Shown: positions 1 to 7,610 of the stretch, one piece after another
Layout: every line of letters begins with the position of its first letter
Position numbering within the stretch: the first letter of the stretch is position 1
Source: Candidatus Goldiibacteriota bacterium
GTDB lineage: Bacteria > Oederibacteriota > JAAXVQ01
Assembly (NCBI GenBank): GCA_020052235.1
Contig: JAGVPM010000110.1
Coordinates: 1-37,627, forward strand
Direction of reading: 5' to 3'
Length of the DNA: 37,627 nucleotides
Program-made: the position numbers and the translations under genes
The notes under the pieces: generated by a model
What the model was told of the DNA's origin: nothing
Seen by the model: only the letters and a program-made list of their open reading frames with translations
The model's database searches: none

Positions 1-2
1 TT

Positions 3-188
3 ACGGGGCAACGCTACCGTGATGATGACGGTACACCGGTTTTGGAAACTTGGTCCACCACGGGTGGAAATTATCAGGAATTGGGTGGTTATAAAATTCT
101 TACTCAAGGCTCGGCCGCTTGGCACTTAGCCTCCGGCAGGTTTGAGTATGTGCAATTGACGGTCACGGATGCCGAGTACGGGTATTAA
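3..188 (+). CDS. DUF6544/DUF6920-like protein, C-terminal fragment
   Basis: An open frame enters from the left edge and stops at 186-188, leaving 61 residues. The fragment has the pattern of the DUF6544 (DUF6920) C-terminus: an arginine-aspartate start, a WST-TGG-NYQELGGY stretch, then a small-residue-W-LASGRFEYVQ segment and a final TDAEYGY. Members of this family are uncharacterised, often with N-terminal membrane segments that would lie outside the window. The gene converges on the minus-strand SDR gene, whose undamaged reading would stop at 190, one base away. The family call rests on motif recall alone. Confidence 0.55.
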   Translation, partial: TGQRYRDDDGTPVLETWSTTGGNYQELGGYKILTQGSAAWHLASGRFEYVQLTVTDAEYGY

Positions 189-189
189 G

Positions 190-314
190 TTAATGGCTCA
201 TTAAACGTTTTGAGAGCGTTAATACCATATCGCGCGGAGTCAGGCGGATCGAAGCGATCATCAGCCGGTTGAACCATCCGGTTACAACTCGTTTTTTCCC
301 TTTGAGCATGGCCG
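190..314 (-). pseudogene. Out-of-frame 3' end of the SDR gene
   Basis: Read in the other frame from about 354 down to 190, the minus strand gives 53 residues that fit a normal SDR C-terminus (AMPAKTVARLG, then KGKKRVVTGW, and a final KRLMSH). The frame joins the upstream ORF exactly if one copy of the 8-bp direct repeat tttgaaaa (355-362 and 363-370) is removed. This is therefore the displaced tail of the SDR gene and not a separate gene. It could reflect a real slippage mutation or an assembly error. Confidence 0.75.
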
Positions 315-986
315 CTACGCCCAGGCGGGCCACGGTTTTAGCCGGCATGGCAAATTTGAAAATTTGAAAAGCAGAGTGCCTTCCGCGTTTGCACGTTCGG
401 CAAATCCGGTTTGCGTGGCACCGGGGCAGAGCGCGGTGATGGTGACTCCTCGGCCTTCCAATTCAGAGGCCAAAGCTTCGGAAAAACTCAGCACAAACGC
501 CTTGGTGGCAGCATAGACGGCCATAGTCGGGACTGGAGAAAAGGAACCGGTGGAGCCGACATTCAATATTTTCCCGGATTTCCTTTCCAGCATTTGGGGC
601 AGGATGAGTTGTGTGAGTTGGACCAAGGTGGAAATGTTAACCTGGAGCATGGACGCTTGGGTAGGCCAATCCGAAGCGGCAAAATCGCCCAGATACCCGA
701 AACCTGCATTGTTCACCAATACATCCACTGCGAGTTTTTTCACCTGAAGGTGTTTCACCAATTCAACCGCTGATGTCGGCGCACCCAGATCGCACGCGAT
801 GACCGTGGCCTCAGTCTTGTATTGGGAACGCAGTTCTTTCGCCAGAGCTTCCAACTTGTCGGTGCTCCGGGCGACCAATAGGGTGTGATACCCTCGCTGG
901 GCCAGTTCATGGCTTAGGGCATAACCGATGCCGCCGGAGGCTCCGGTAATAAGTGCAATGGGTGCTGTAGGTGCGGATGAATTCAT
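315..986 (-). CDS. SDR family NAD(P)-dependent oxidoreductase, 3' end frameshifted
   Basis: Short-chain dehydrogenase/reductase of the DltE/YqjQ-like group, expected to reduce or oxidise a carbonyl/hydroxyl with NAD(P)H in the cytosol. Visible are the Rossmann TGASGGIG motif at residues 14-21, NNAG at 92-95 and the catalytic YxxxK at Tyr158/Lys162 (YAATK). The ORF stops after 223 residues, but residues from about 210 on are aberrant. Deleting one copy of an 8-bp tandem duplication at 355-370 restores a 262-residue protein ending at 190, the usual family length. The catalytic core is intact, so partial function is possible, but the C-terminal substrate-binding part is lost. The gene is third in the TetR-OYE-SDR operon, 15 bp behind the OYE gene, with an AGGAAAGGA ribosome site. 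Confidence 0.85.
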   Translation of the reverse strand: MNSSAPTAPIALITGASGGIGYALSHELAQRGYHTLLVARSTDKLEALAKELRSQYKTEATVIACDLGAPTSAVELVKHLQVKKLAVDVLVNNAGFGYLGDFAASDWPTQASMLQVNISTLVQLTQLILPQMLERKSGKILNVGSTGSFSPVPTMAVYAATKAFVLSFSEALASELEGRGVTITALCPGATQTGFAERANAEGTLLFKFSNLPCRLKPWPAWA

Positions 987-1001
987 GTGTTTATTCCTTT
1001 C

Positions 1002-2207
1002 CTAAGAGATTTTTAGTTTCCCGAAATGACAGCGCAAGGGTTCGGATTCGATTCCGAGGGCGCAATAATTGCAACTAAGGCATTTTGCTTCGGCTTGTTT
1101 TCCAGTACGGAATTTTTCAATCAAATTTGGTTCCAGAATCAGGGCGCGGGATAGTGAAACCAGATCGGCCGCATCTTGGTTGAAGACGGCTTGGAGGTCA
1201 GCCAAGGTTTTGATTCCGCCCACAGCCATGACGGGTATTTTGACCGCAGCTTTGATTGCCTGCGCAGCCGGAACATTATACATACGGGAGGGTAAGGAAG
1301 GCTTAAACGCCCGGGTCAAAAAAAGTTTTAGGAGCGGACGCATCCACGCCGGCGCATTATGCACCTTGAAATTATAATGAAATACCGCATCTATGGGATT
1401 GCGCTCGCTGCGAATGGTAAAGAATTTGTCCTCATCCACACCGCAGGAAACTTCGATGGCCGCGCAGCCTGCCTCTTCCAAACGTTGTGCGATAAGGACA
1501 GCTTCGGGGAGGCGCATGCCGTTTTTTCGTCCGTCCGTGGCATTGATTTTGATTAGAATCGGGAACTCCGGCAGCAGCGTATGAATTCGAGAGAAAATCT
1601 CGCCAATGATGCGGAAGCGGTTTTCGATACTGCCTCCCCATTTATCCCGGCGGTGATTGGAATACGCGGAAAGAAATTCTGAAAGTAAATAGCCGTGCGC
1701 GGCGTGAATTTGGACTCCGTCGAATCCTGCTTCCTGCGCCCGGCGGGCGGCTTGGACAAAGGCGGTTATCACAGCTTCGATTTCCGCCTCAGTGAGTTCT
1801 TTGGGAATTTCTTCATTGAAAAATTGGTCGCGAATCGCGGACGGAGCTACGGGTTGAAATTCGGTGATTTTTGAACGTGTTTGACGTCCCGCATGTCCTA
1901 ATTGAAGAAAAATCGGCGTCCCCGCCGCGTGAACAGCTTGCACTAGAGTGCGATACGCAGGGATGAGTTCGTCGCGGTCCGCCATCAGCATACGATGGAG
2001 GGCGCATTTGCCTACAGGGTGCACGCCCGCATATCCTGTGATGATGGCGCCGATGCCGCCCTTGGCCAACTGCAGGTATTTTTGCGTCAGTGCCGGCAGG
2101 GGCGCGCCGGATTCATCGGCCAAGCCTTCGTGCGTGGCCGAGCGCAGGATGCGGTTTTTTAGCTTTACACCTGCTAAAATATACGGTTGGAACGGATCGG
2201 GTGTCAT
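1002..2207 (-). CDS. NADH:flavin oxidoreductase (Old Yellow Enzyme family)
   Basis: FMN-dependent TIM-barrel ene-reductase (COG1902), 401 residues. Family members reduce activated C=C bonds of unsaturated aldehydes, ketones or esters using NAD(P)H. Diagnostic stretches are QLGHAGRQTRS (FMN/substrate), the HAAHGYLLSEFLS segment, and NHRRDKWGGSIENR. The C-terminus has a CLSCNYC cluster plus a later Cys, resembling the iron-sulfur cysteines of the larger FadH/BaiC enzymes in a stand-alone barrel. The start overlaps the TetR stop by 4 bp (ATGA), behind an AGGAGG site, so the two are translationally coupled. With TetR and SDR neighbours, an inducible electrophile- or lipid-modifying pathway is likely, but the substrate is unknown. 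Confidence 0.9.
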   Translation of the reverse strand: MTPDPFQPYILAGVKLKNRILRSATHEGLADESGAPLPALTQKYLQLAKGGIGAIITGYAGVHPVGKCALHRMLMADRDELIPAYRTLVQAVHAAGTPIFLQLGHAGRQTRSKITEFQPVAPSAIRDQFFNEEIPKELTEAEIEAVITAFVQAARRAQEAGFDGVQIHAAHGYLLSEFLSAYSNHRRDKWGGSIENRFRIIGEIFSRIHTLLPEFPILIKINATDGRKNGMRLPEAVLIAQRLEEAGCAAIEVSCGVDEDKFFTIRSERNPIDAVFHYNFKVHNAPAWMRPLLKLFLTRAFKPSLPSRMYNVPAAQAIKAAVKIPVMAVGGIKTLADLQAVFNQDAADLVSLSRALILEPNLIEKFRTGKQAEAKCLSCNYCALGIESEPLRCHFGKLKIS

Positions 2208-2908
2208 GAGCGTCCTCCTGAACGCGGATTTGCCTGGGTACGCCGGTTCTGCGCCAACCAGCCGTCGAGTATGGCTTTCAATGCACTAAAATATGATTCG
2301 TGGAAATCCAATTGCATGCTGCGCAGCGCCGGTTTCTTGCGGTAAACTTCCCGGACAACTGGGGCGGGTTCAGCCATGTGCGTAAATCCGATAACCAAAG
2401 CATACATCCATAAAATGAATTTAAACCCTTGGCCGGGTTTAAGTCCGGGGAGGCACTGTTCCATGAGTGTTCCGGTTTTTGGAAGGCGGTCATACATCAG
2501 CTGTTTGAACCGCAGGGAGTCGGCATAGGAAATGTTATGTTCCAAAACCGTGTGGAAAATGGCGATCATGTGCATCAAGAGCGTATAGCGCGAGAGCATG
2601 GCTCCCAAATTTTTCAGGAATTCTCCGGGGGTAATTTTTTTTCGGCCTCGCGCCAATCCGCGGAAGAGCCGGTCCATGTCGTCCAGCCAAAGCTGAAATT
2701 CCTCGACGGCAATGGAGAAAAAAAGTTCTTCTTTGGTTTTGAAATATAAAAATACCGTGCCTTTGGCCATGCCGGTTTTTTGAGCCACGTCCGCCATGCT
2801 GATTTGGGAAAATGAATGCTTTTGGAAAAGTTCCCGGGCGGCGGCGGTAAGGGCCAGGCGGCGTTGATTTTTTTGCGTTACGTTCCGGGCACGCTGGGCA
2901 AGCACCAT
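2204..2908 (-). CDS. TetR/AcrR family transcriptional regulator
   Basis: 234-residue one-component repressor. The N-terminal helix-turn-helix is clear at about residues 17-66 (AARELF, then ISMADVAQKTGMAKGTVFLY, followed by FKTKEEL). The C-terminal ligand-binding helices are divergent, as is normal, and give no ligand. It is the first gene of an operon with the OYE and SDR genes. The promoter directly upstream (2958-2986) carries two inverted repeats with TGAC/GTCA arms, so autorepression relieved by an effector is the natural model. The effector may be the electrophile handled by the downstream enzymes; that is inference. Confidence 0.9.
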   Translation of the reverse strand: MVLAQRARNVTQKNQRRLALTAAARELFQKHSFSQISMADVAQKTGMAKGTVFLYFKTKEELFFSIAVEEFQLWLDDMDRLFRGLARGRKKITPGEFLKNLGAMLSRYTLLMHMIAIFHTVLEHNISYADSLRFKQLMYDRLPKTGTLMEQCLPGLKPGQGFKFILWMYALVIGFTHMAEPAPVVREVYRKKPALRSMQLDFHESYFSALKAILDGWLAQNRRTQANPRSGGRS

Positions 2909-2935
2909 GAGGATCTCCCAAAGGCTGACTTATAG

Positions 2936-2950
2936 ATGACTGATAGTCAT
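2936..2950. promoter_or_regulatory. TetR operator O2 (ATGACTGATAGTCAT)
   Basis: A perfect inverted repeat with arms ATGACT/AGTCAT around a 3-bp centre, immediately downstream of the -10 box. Its centre is 29 bp from that of O1, close to three helical turns, which would place two dimers on nearly the same face. Confidence 0.65.
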
Positions 2951-2957
2951 TTATAAA

Positions 2958-2986
2958 AATATAGCTGACCTTTGGTCATTTGTCAA
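2958..2986 (-). promoter_or_regulatory. Promoter of the TetR-OYE-SDR operon
   Basis: On the minus strand a perfect -35 TTGACA (2986-2981) is followed by a 17-bp spacer and a -10 TATATT (2963-2958). The TetR start codon lies about 50 bp downstream. One operator palindrome fills the spacer and the other lies over the expected transcription start. Confidence 0.8.
2966..2978. promoter_or_regulatory. TetR operator O1 (TGACCTTTGGTCA)
   Basis: A perfect 13-bp inverted repeat, five-base arms TGACC/GGTCA, entirely inside the -35/-10 spacer of the promoter. Binding there would block RNA polymerase. The arms resemble those of the second palindrome at 2936-2950. Confidence 0.65.
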
Positions 2987-3011
2987 GTAATTTCGCCGCG
3001 GGATTTTGCGC

Positions 3012-3635
3012 TTAGGATTCCAATGAAAATACATATGGCACTAAAATTTTAACCGGCACCGGTTTTCCGTTTACACGGGCGGGCATGAATGTCGAATGCT
3101 TCAAGGCCATCAGCGCCGCTTGATCAAACAGCTCGCCGCCGCTTTTTACAATGCGCGCCATGCGGACCAATCCGTCAATGCCAATGTAAGCTTCAAGTAT
3201 CACTTTGCTGGTGCGGCCTAATTTTTGGGCACTTTCTGGGTAGGAAGGCGTGATTTTACTTTGGAAGACCGGCACCTGTTCCACGGCGTAAAAAGGCATG
3301 AAAAGTTTGCCGTCAACATTGGGGTTAAAGGGCGCGCCATTGGCATTGTCTTGATTTTGCGCTTCTTCGGGTTCGTTTTCCGGCTGAACCGGTGCGGAGG
3401 CCGTGGACGGTTTGTCGTCGACAATTTCTTTGGGTTTGGGTTGCGGCACTTTGTGCACCACGGACCCGGAAGAGGGCGGTGCATAATCTTGAATATATTC
3501 CACATCCGTCAAGACCATATTTTTATTTGAATGCGCAGCGTTCCGGAAACCCACTTGGCTGATGAGCATCAAATGTAAAAGTATGGAAATGGCCACGGTG
3601 GCTTGCAGACGGGTGTCCGGACGGTCGAGCCACAT
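3012..3635 (-). CDS. tonB: TonB family energy transducer
   Basis: 207-residue TonB-like protein linking the inner-membrane ExbB/ExbD proton motor to outer-membrane receptors. One transmembrane helix lies near the N-terminus (about residues 12-30, ATVAISILLHLMLISQVGF). A proline/charged spacer follows (PQPKPKE, EPEEAQNQ), then a C-terminal TonB domain starting at PSYPESAQKLG and ending in a VKILVPYVFSLES strand. The ATG at 3635 is preferred over an in-frame upstream start inside exbD because it follows a GAGGG ribosome site and lies one base after the exbD stop. No TonB-dependent receptor is in the window, so the cargo is unknown. Confidence 0.9.
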   Translation of the reverse strand: MWLDRPDTRLQATVAISILLHLMLISQVGFRNAAHSNKNMVLTDVEYIQDYAPPSSGSVVHKVPQPKPKEIVDDKPSTASAPVQPENEPEEAQNQDNANGAPFNPNVDGKLFMPFYAVEQVPVFQSKITPSYPESAQKLGRTSKVILEAYIGIDGLVRMARIVKSGGELFDQAALMALKHSTFMPARVNGKPVPVKILVPYVFSLES

Positions 3636-3636
3636 G

Positions 3637-4056
3637 TTAATCCCTCTTTTCTTCGGTGCCAAAACTAATATGCTGGGCTCCGGCTTGCTTGATGGTATCC
3701 AAGGCTTGAAGTACGGTTTGGCTTAAAACCCGGGCGTCTGCCCGGATAATCACGCGTTTGGTTTGACTCTGCAAAAGCCGGGTGGCGATGATTTCGGGGA
3801 AATCACGGGAGGTAACCTTGGCTTCATTGATGGCCAAGTTGCCGTCTGAAGCAATGGCCACAAATAGATTTCCCTCGCGTCCCTGGTCCGTAGCCATGGT
3901 TTTCGGCACCCATACTTCAAAGGGCGGTTGCAGGAACATGGCGGTGGTAACCATAAAGATAATGACCAAGACCAGGCAGATGTCCACCAGCGGCGTCACG
4001 TTGATTTCCGCCATGATGGTATTGGGCGAGTTTTTTTTCTTAAATAAATTGCGCAT
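3637..4056 (-). CDS. exbD: ExbD/TolR family biopolymer transport protein
   Basis: 139 residues, full family length. After a short basic cytoplasmic N-terminus comes INVTPLVDICLVLVIIFMV, the single transmembrane helix with the proton-relay aspartate (Asp25). The periplasmic domain follows, with the RVIIRADARVLSQTV segment typical of ExbD/TolR. A GAGGTG ribosome site precedes the ATG. It is the second of two exbD copies in the operon; the upstream copy is frameshifted, so this one may be the only full-length ExbD made from this operon. Two different ExbD subunits per motor are common in such systems. Confidence 0.92.
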   Translation of the reverse strand: MRNLFKKKNSPNTIMAEINVTPLVDICLVLVIIFMVTTAMFLQPPFEVWVPKTMATDQGREGNLFVAIASDGNLAINEAKVTSRDFPEIIATRLLQSQTKRVIIRADARVLSQTVLQALDTIKQAGAQHISFGTEEKRD

Positions 4057-4095
4057 GATCTAACACCTCGGAAAAATGCCGCAGGCCGGTCCGAT

Positions 4096-4502
4096 TTACG
4101 GATTGGCTCCCCAAATAACCAGCTTTTTTGCCCCGCATTGCTTAGCGGTATCCATAACCCGCACCACATCCCCATGCACCACACCCTGGCCGGGCCGCAC
4201 CACCACGCGTTTTTTCACTGAGTGCTGCAGGGAAACGGAAAGCACTTGCGCCAGATTGGGCCAGGGAATGGATTGCCGGTTGATGATTATCTGATTGGCT
4301 TCCAATTTTACGAGTACATCGTCCGCAGCCGAATTGGAAGCGGCATCGGCTTCGTTTTTTTTTCACCGGGAAACACGGTAATGCCTTTTTGCATCAGCAT
4401 GGGCGCCGTGGCCATGAAAATAACCACCAACACCAAGCTGACGTCCACCAGAGGAGTCAGGTTAATTGAAACAATGGGTTTTTGCTGTGCTCCAAGATTC
4501 AT
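4096..4502 (-). pseudogene. exbD: ExbD/TolR family protein, frameshifted at an A9 run
   Basis: The start (AGGAGG site, ATG at 4502) gives an ExbD N-terminus with the signature INLTPLVDVSLVLVVIFMA and the conserved Asp. The frame then meets nine A residues (4363-4355, minus strand) and stops 17 codons later. The other frame continues with EADAASNSAADDVLVK and an ExbD periplasmic domain (RVVVRPGQGVVHGDVVRVMD) to the stop at 4096. A tenth A, or a -1 slip on the run, would give a normal protein of 135 residues. This may be a real mutation, a sequencing or assembly error, or a gene expressed by transcriptional or ribosomal slippage. Confidence 0.8.
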
Positions 4503-4514
4503 GCTTTCTTCCTC

Positions 4515-4619
4515 CTACCAGCGCTGCCCGGCTTTTATACTCCGGGTATGAATGCTTTCCGCGCTTTGAACCAGAGCCCAATGCAGGGTCTGTAAATCCT
4601 CCAACCAAAGAATGAACAT
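4515..4619 (-). CDS. Possible 34-residue small protein between exbB and exbD
   Basis: An ATG at 4619, about 10 nt after an AAAGGA, opens a 34-codon frame rich in Trp, Leu and basic residues. Its TAG stop is embedded in the AGGAGG site of the exbD gene that follows. That arrangement looks like translational coupling and could be a leader peptide. No family is recognised. At this length a chance ORF is quite possible. Confidence 0.3.
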   Translation of the reverse strand: MFILWLEDLQTLHWALVQSAESIHTRSIKAGQRW

Positions 4620-4670
4620 GGCGTGTATATCCTTTCGGATCATTTTTATACCCTTTCGCCTATTAATACC

Positions 4671-4746
4671 CTGCCTCTACGGCAGGGAAAAATAGAGGCG
4701 CTCGGGGCATGATATCCGATGCCCCTTGGCAAGCCTCGGGGGGCTT
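4671..4746 (-). other. Three consecutive stem-loops between exbB and exbD
   Basis: Just after the exbB stop lie three inverted repeats in a row: AAGCC/GGCTT (4731-4735/4742-4746), GGGGCAT/ATGCCCC (4704-4710/4719-4725) and CCCTGCC/GGCAGGG (about 4671-4689). None has a proper U-tract on the minus strand, so they are not classic terminators. They may protect the exbB 3' end or set the exbB:exbD ratio by mRNA processing. Confidence 0.45.
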
Positions 4747-5357
4747 CACTTTTTGACCATGAACAACACTTGTTCGACCGAAGCTTCAATATCCGTAATG
4801 GTTTGGCGCACGCGGGAAACGTAAAAGTTGTAAAAAATAACCGCCGGAATGGCCACGGTCAAACCGGCGGCGGTCGCGATCAGCGCCTCGGCAATACCTG
4901 CCGCGACCACATTGGGGCCGCCTGACCCGGCCGTGGACAGGGATTGGAAGGCTTTAATGATGCCGATGACTGTGCCCAAAAGACCTATAAAGGGCGCCGT
5001 ATTGCCGAGCGTGCCCAGTATCCCTAAGAACCGTTCCAAAAGCACTTCTTCTTTTTTAATCAAGCTCGACAACAGATTGGTCAGGCTTTCCAGGGATTCT
5101 TTGGAGTGTTCCAAGGTTGCATGGATAACACGAGGCAAAGGGCCTTGAAAATTTTGGCAGTAGGCCAAGGCATGATTGATTTCCTTTTTTTGAATCAAGG
5201 GCTTCAAGCCTTGAAAAAAATGATCGTGGTTGATCAAATTGCGCCAGTAATAAAGGCCGCGCTCTAAAATAAACACCAGCGAAATTATGGAGCAGGCAAT
5301 CAACACCACCAGCGTCGGGCTTGACAACAACATAGAAATCCAATTGATATCCATCAT
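4746..5357 (-). CDS. exbB: MotA/TolQ/ExbB proton channel family protein
   Basis: 203 residues. ExbB forms the pentameric inner-membrane channel that converts proton-motive force into motion of ExbD/TonB. A first transmembrane helix lies at about residues 12-30 (SPTLVVLIACSIISLVFIL). After a cytoplasmic loop come the two conserved helices, including GNTAPFIGLLGTVIGIIKAF and GLTVAIPAVIFYNFY, with the family GLLGTV and AIPA motifs. An AAGGAG site lies 8 bp before the ATG pair. It heads the exbB-exbD-exbD-tonB operon. The caspase gene ends 150 bp upstream on the same strand, so read-through from the sigma-factor operon is possible. Confidence 0.92.
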   Translation of the reverse strand: MMDINWISMLLSSPTLVVLIACSIISLVFILERGLYYWRNLINHDHFFQGLKPLIQKKEINHALAYCQNFQGPLPRVIHATLEHSKESLESLTNLLSSLIKKEEVLLERFLGILGTLGNTAPFIGLLGTVIGIIKAFQSLSTAGSGGPNVVAAGIAEALIATAAGLTVAIPAVIFYNFYVSRVRQTITDIEASVEQVLFMVKK

Positions 5358-5507
5358 GAGCGGATCTCCTTAAAACGGGAAAATTTTGAAACGCTGCCTA
5401 CGGCAGTTCTATTTTTGGTTTCTATTGAATGAAACACGGCCCTGGAGGAAAAGTGTTACCGCCGGTATGAAAAAACAGGCATGGAGGATTTGGGAAAATG
5501 CGGGGAA

Positions 5508-7610
5508 TTAAAAGTTGAACTGCACTCCGCCGAAGATTAAAGGCAGGACGTTGAAATGCCAGAGTCTGGGCTCGTCATTTTCTTCGGAAATGTTAAACGC
5601 CAAATTTACACCGTGACCCACGAAAATCGAAAAAAACGATGCAAGGCGCAAACCGGCAAGGGCGCGCCACTGGGTAAAGGTTTCATCGCCCACGCCGGAA
5701 TGCGTGAAGGGGGAATGAATCAGGGCGCCGATACCCAAATCGGATTCGAAGTAAAATGAATGCACTGGCACATGCGCGCCAAAACGGACGGACCACGCTA
5801 GGGCATTGTCGGTGCCTGAGGACAAGGACTCGCTGCTTACGGCCAGGAGGGAATAAAGATGATTTACCCGGAAGCGCACGCCGGTGTTGTACAGAAGGTA
5901 GTTGTCGGACCAGGTGGTCCAGTCGATGGAACCATTTTTGGCCAAGTTGATCAAACCAATGGATTCGCCTTTTTGTTCTCCAGTTAGATTAACCAACCCA
6001 AATTGAAATCCGTTGCAATTCCGGGATATGTTCACCGGGCCAAGTTGAGTGCCCAAAACATCGCCACCTGCGTAATTTCCGGCATAGCTAAGTTGCACTC
6101 CGGTAACATTGTGGCTGGTAAAGTTGAAACCTCCCAATTGCACTCCAACGGCATCCTCGAAAACTTGGTTGATGCCCGTGGTTAACTGGATGCCGTCAAA
6201 TCGCTGATCCACTTGGTTGAAAAAATTGGAAATCTGGATTCCCTCCATCGGACCGTAGACATGATTGCCTACGAACGAAACCTGCATGCCGCGGGCGTTT
6301 TCTCCGACAATACCCGGCCCTGTTCCCACACTGAAACCGTCCAATTTGGCGCTGTAACTTCCCAAAGCATTGAATACGTAATAATGGATGGTGCGCATAT
6401 TTTCCGCGCGCCGGATGAGGGGAGAAAAATGCCAGGGGATTACGGTATACCCGCTGCCGCTGAATTTGGCATTGACATCTTCGGCGAAAGCCTCATGCTC
6501 CGCATCCGGTTCCGGCGCCCGACCGCGTGTTACGGTCGGTTCGCGATGAATGATTTTAAATTGCTCAGGCGCCAGTACCAGTTGTTGCCCAAAATCAAGT
6601 TGGATTTGTGCTGCGTAGGTACGGCTGCCGGTTTCATTGGTGATTGAAAAATCACCGTTTTCCAAGCCGATGCGCAGCTCGCGCCCGGGGAGTTTGCGCA
6701 GTTCCGCCATGAGTTGGCCGGTGCGGTCACGCACCGAGATCCGGCCTTGAATGGTTTTGTCCAGCACCAGCACGGCCGAGGAATTATGAATATCGGTCAT
6801 AATCACATCGCCGGTGCCGGTCATTTGGATATCGTAGTTGGGATGCTGGGGGCCGCTTAAGGTGCGTTCGGTTTTGGCCAGGGTTTCGGTATAAGCGTAT
6901 TGATAGGCTTCACTCAGCGTAATGCGCCCGTCCTGTGTCAGGTCCGCCGCACCCCGCAAGCCGGTCACCAGGTAATGGGTAAAAAACGAACTTTTTAACC
7001 GGTCTGATTCCTGCGAAGCCTCATCCACGGAACTGGAGGTCATAATCGCGAAACCGCGCATATTGTACGCCGAATCTTCCAGAAACGGCGGCCGGGAGGT
7101 TCCGCCCTTTAATCGGGTAAAGGCGCCCGAGGAACATGAATCCAGAATGGTGATGCGCACGTCCGCCGGCAATTGGGCAAGCAGGGCGCGGATTTCCTTA
7201 TAATAAATTTTTTCCCCGCGCAGCAGGAGCGCTTCTTCATCCGAGTGCCCGGAGTAATAGAAAATAAGTTCCAGCTTTTTATAGCGATTTTTTAGGATTT
7301 TGAGTTTGGGTTGCAGCCGGGCAAAACCGTTTAAAAAAGAACGGCGTGTAGGTTCGATCATCAATACACTGTCGGCCGGAAGCACGCCCCCGATTTTTTG
7401 TAAAAGATCCATGACTTTTTGCGCGTCGGAAACCGCATAGCGCAGCTCAGCCCGTTCTTTGCCGCCATTGTTGGCGCCAATGACTACCGCAAACCGGCAG
7501 CCTATCTCAGCGGAAGCGGGCGCATCGCCGGGTTGGGCCTGGACGGACGAAACAGCGGTAAGCAGGGCAAAAAGGATCAACCACCAACGTGCCGACTTGG
7601 TGTTTTTCAT
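5508..7610 (-). CDS. Secreted caspase-family peptidase with EF-hand and beta-barrel-like repeat region
   Basis: 700 residues. A signal peptide (about 1-25, ending VQAQ) is followed by a caspase/C14 fold at about 38-275: FAVVIGANN, the catalytic histidine in YYSGHSDEE (His122), and the catalytic cysteine in DSCSSGAF (Cys159). Within it, Asp223-Glu234 (DLTQDGRITLSE) fits an EF-hand/dockerin calcium loop. From about residue 425 the protein carries G-hydrophobic-Q repeats (GMQVSF, GIQISN, GVQLGG, GTQLGP, GFQFGL) like LA_2272-type surface proteins. It ends in alternating aromatic strands with a terminal phenylalanine, as in outer-membrane barrels. The start overlaps the anti-sigma stop by 4 bp. 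Likely role: an envelope protease linked to ECF signalling; its substrate is unknown. Confidence 0.85.
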   Translation of the reverse strand: MKNTKSARWWLILFALLTAVSSVQAQPGDAPASAEIGCRFAVVIGANNGGKERAELRYAVSDAQKVMDLLQKIGGVLPADSVLMIEPTRRSFLNGFARLQPKLKILKNRYKKLELIFYYSGHSDEEALLLRGEKIYYKEIRALLAQLPADVRITILDSCSSGAFTRLKGGTSRPPFLEDSAYNMRGFAIMTSSSVDEASQESDRLKSSFFTHYLVTGLRGAADLTQDGRITLSEAYQYAYTETLAKTERTLSGPQHPNYDIQMTGTGDVIMTDIHNSSAVLVLDKTIQGRISVRDRTGQLMAELRKLPGRELRIGLENGDFSITNETGSRTYAAQIQLDFGQQLVLAPEQFKIIHREPTVTRGRAPEPDAEHEAFAEDVNAKFSGSGYTVIPWHFSPLIRRAENMRTIHYYVFNALGSYSAKLDGFSVGTGPGIVGENARGMQVSFVGNHVYGPMEGIQISNFFNQVDQRFDGIQLTTGINQVFEDAVGVQLGGFNFTSHNVTGVQLSYAGNYAGGDVLGTQLGPVNISRNCNGFQFGLVNLTGEQKGESIGLINLAKNGSIDWTTWSDNYLLYNTGVRFRVNHLYSLLAVSSESLSSGTDNALAWSVRFGAHVPVHSFYFESDLGIGALIHSPFTHSGVGDETFTQWRALAGLRLASFFSIFVGHGVNLAFNISEENDEPRLWHFNVLPLIFGGVQFNF

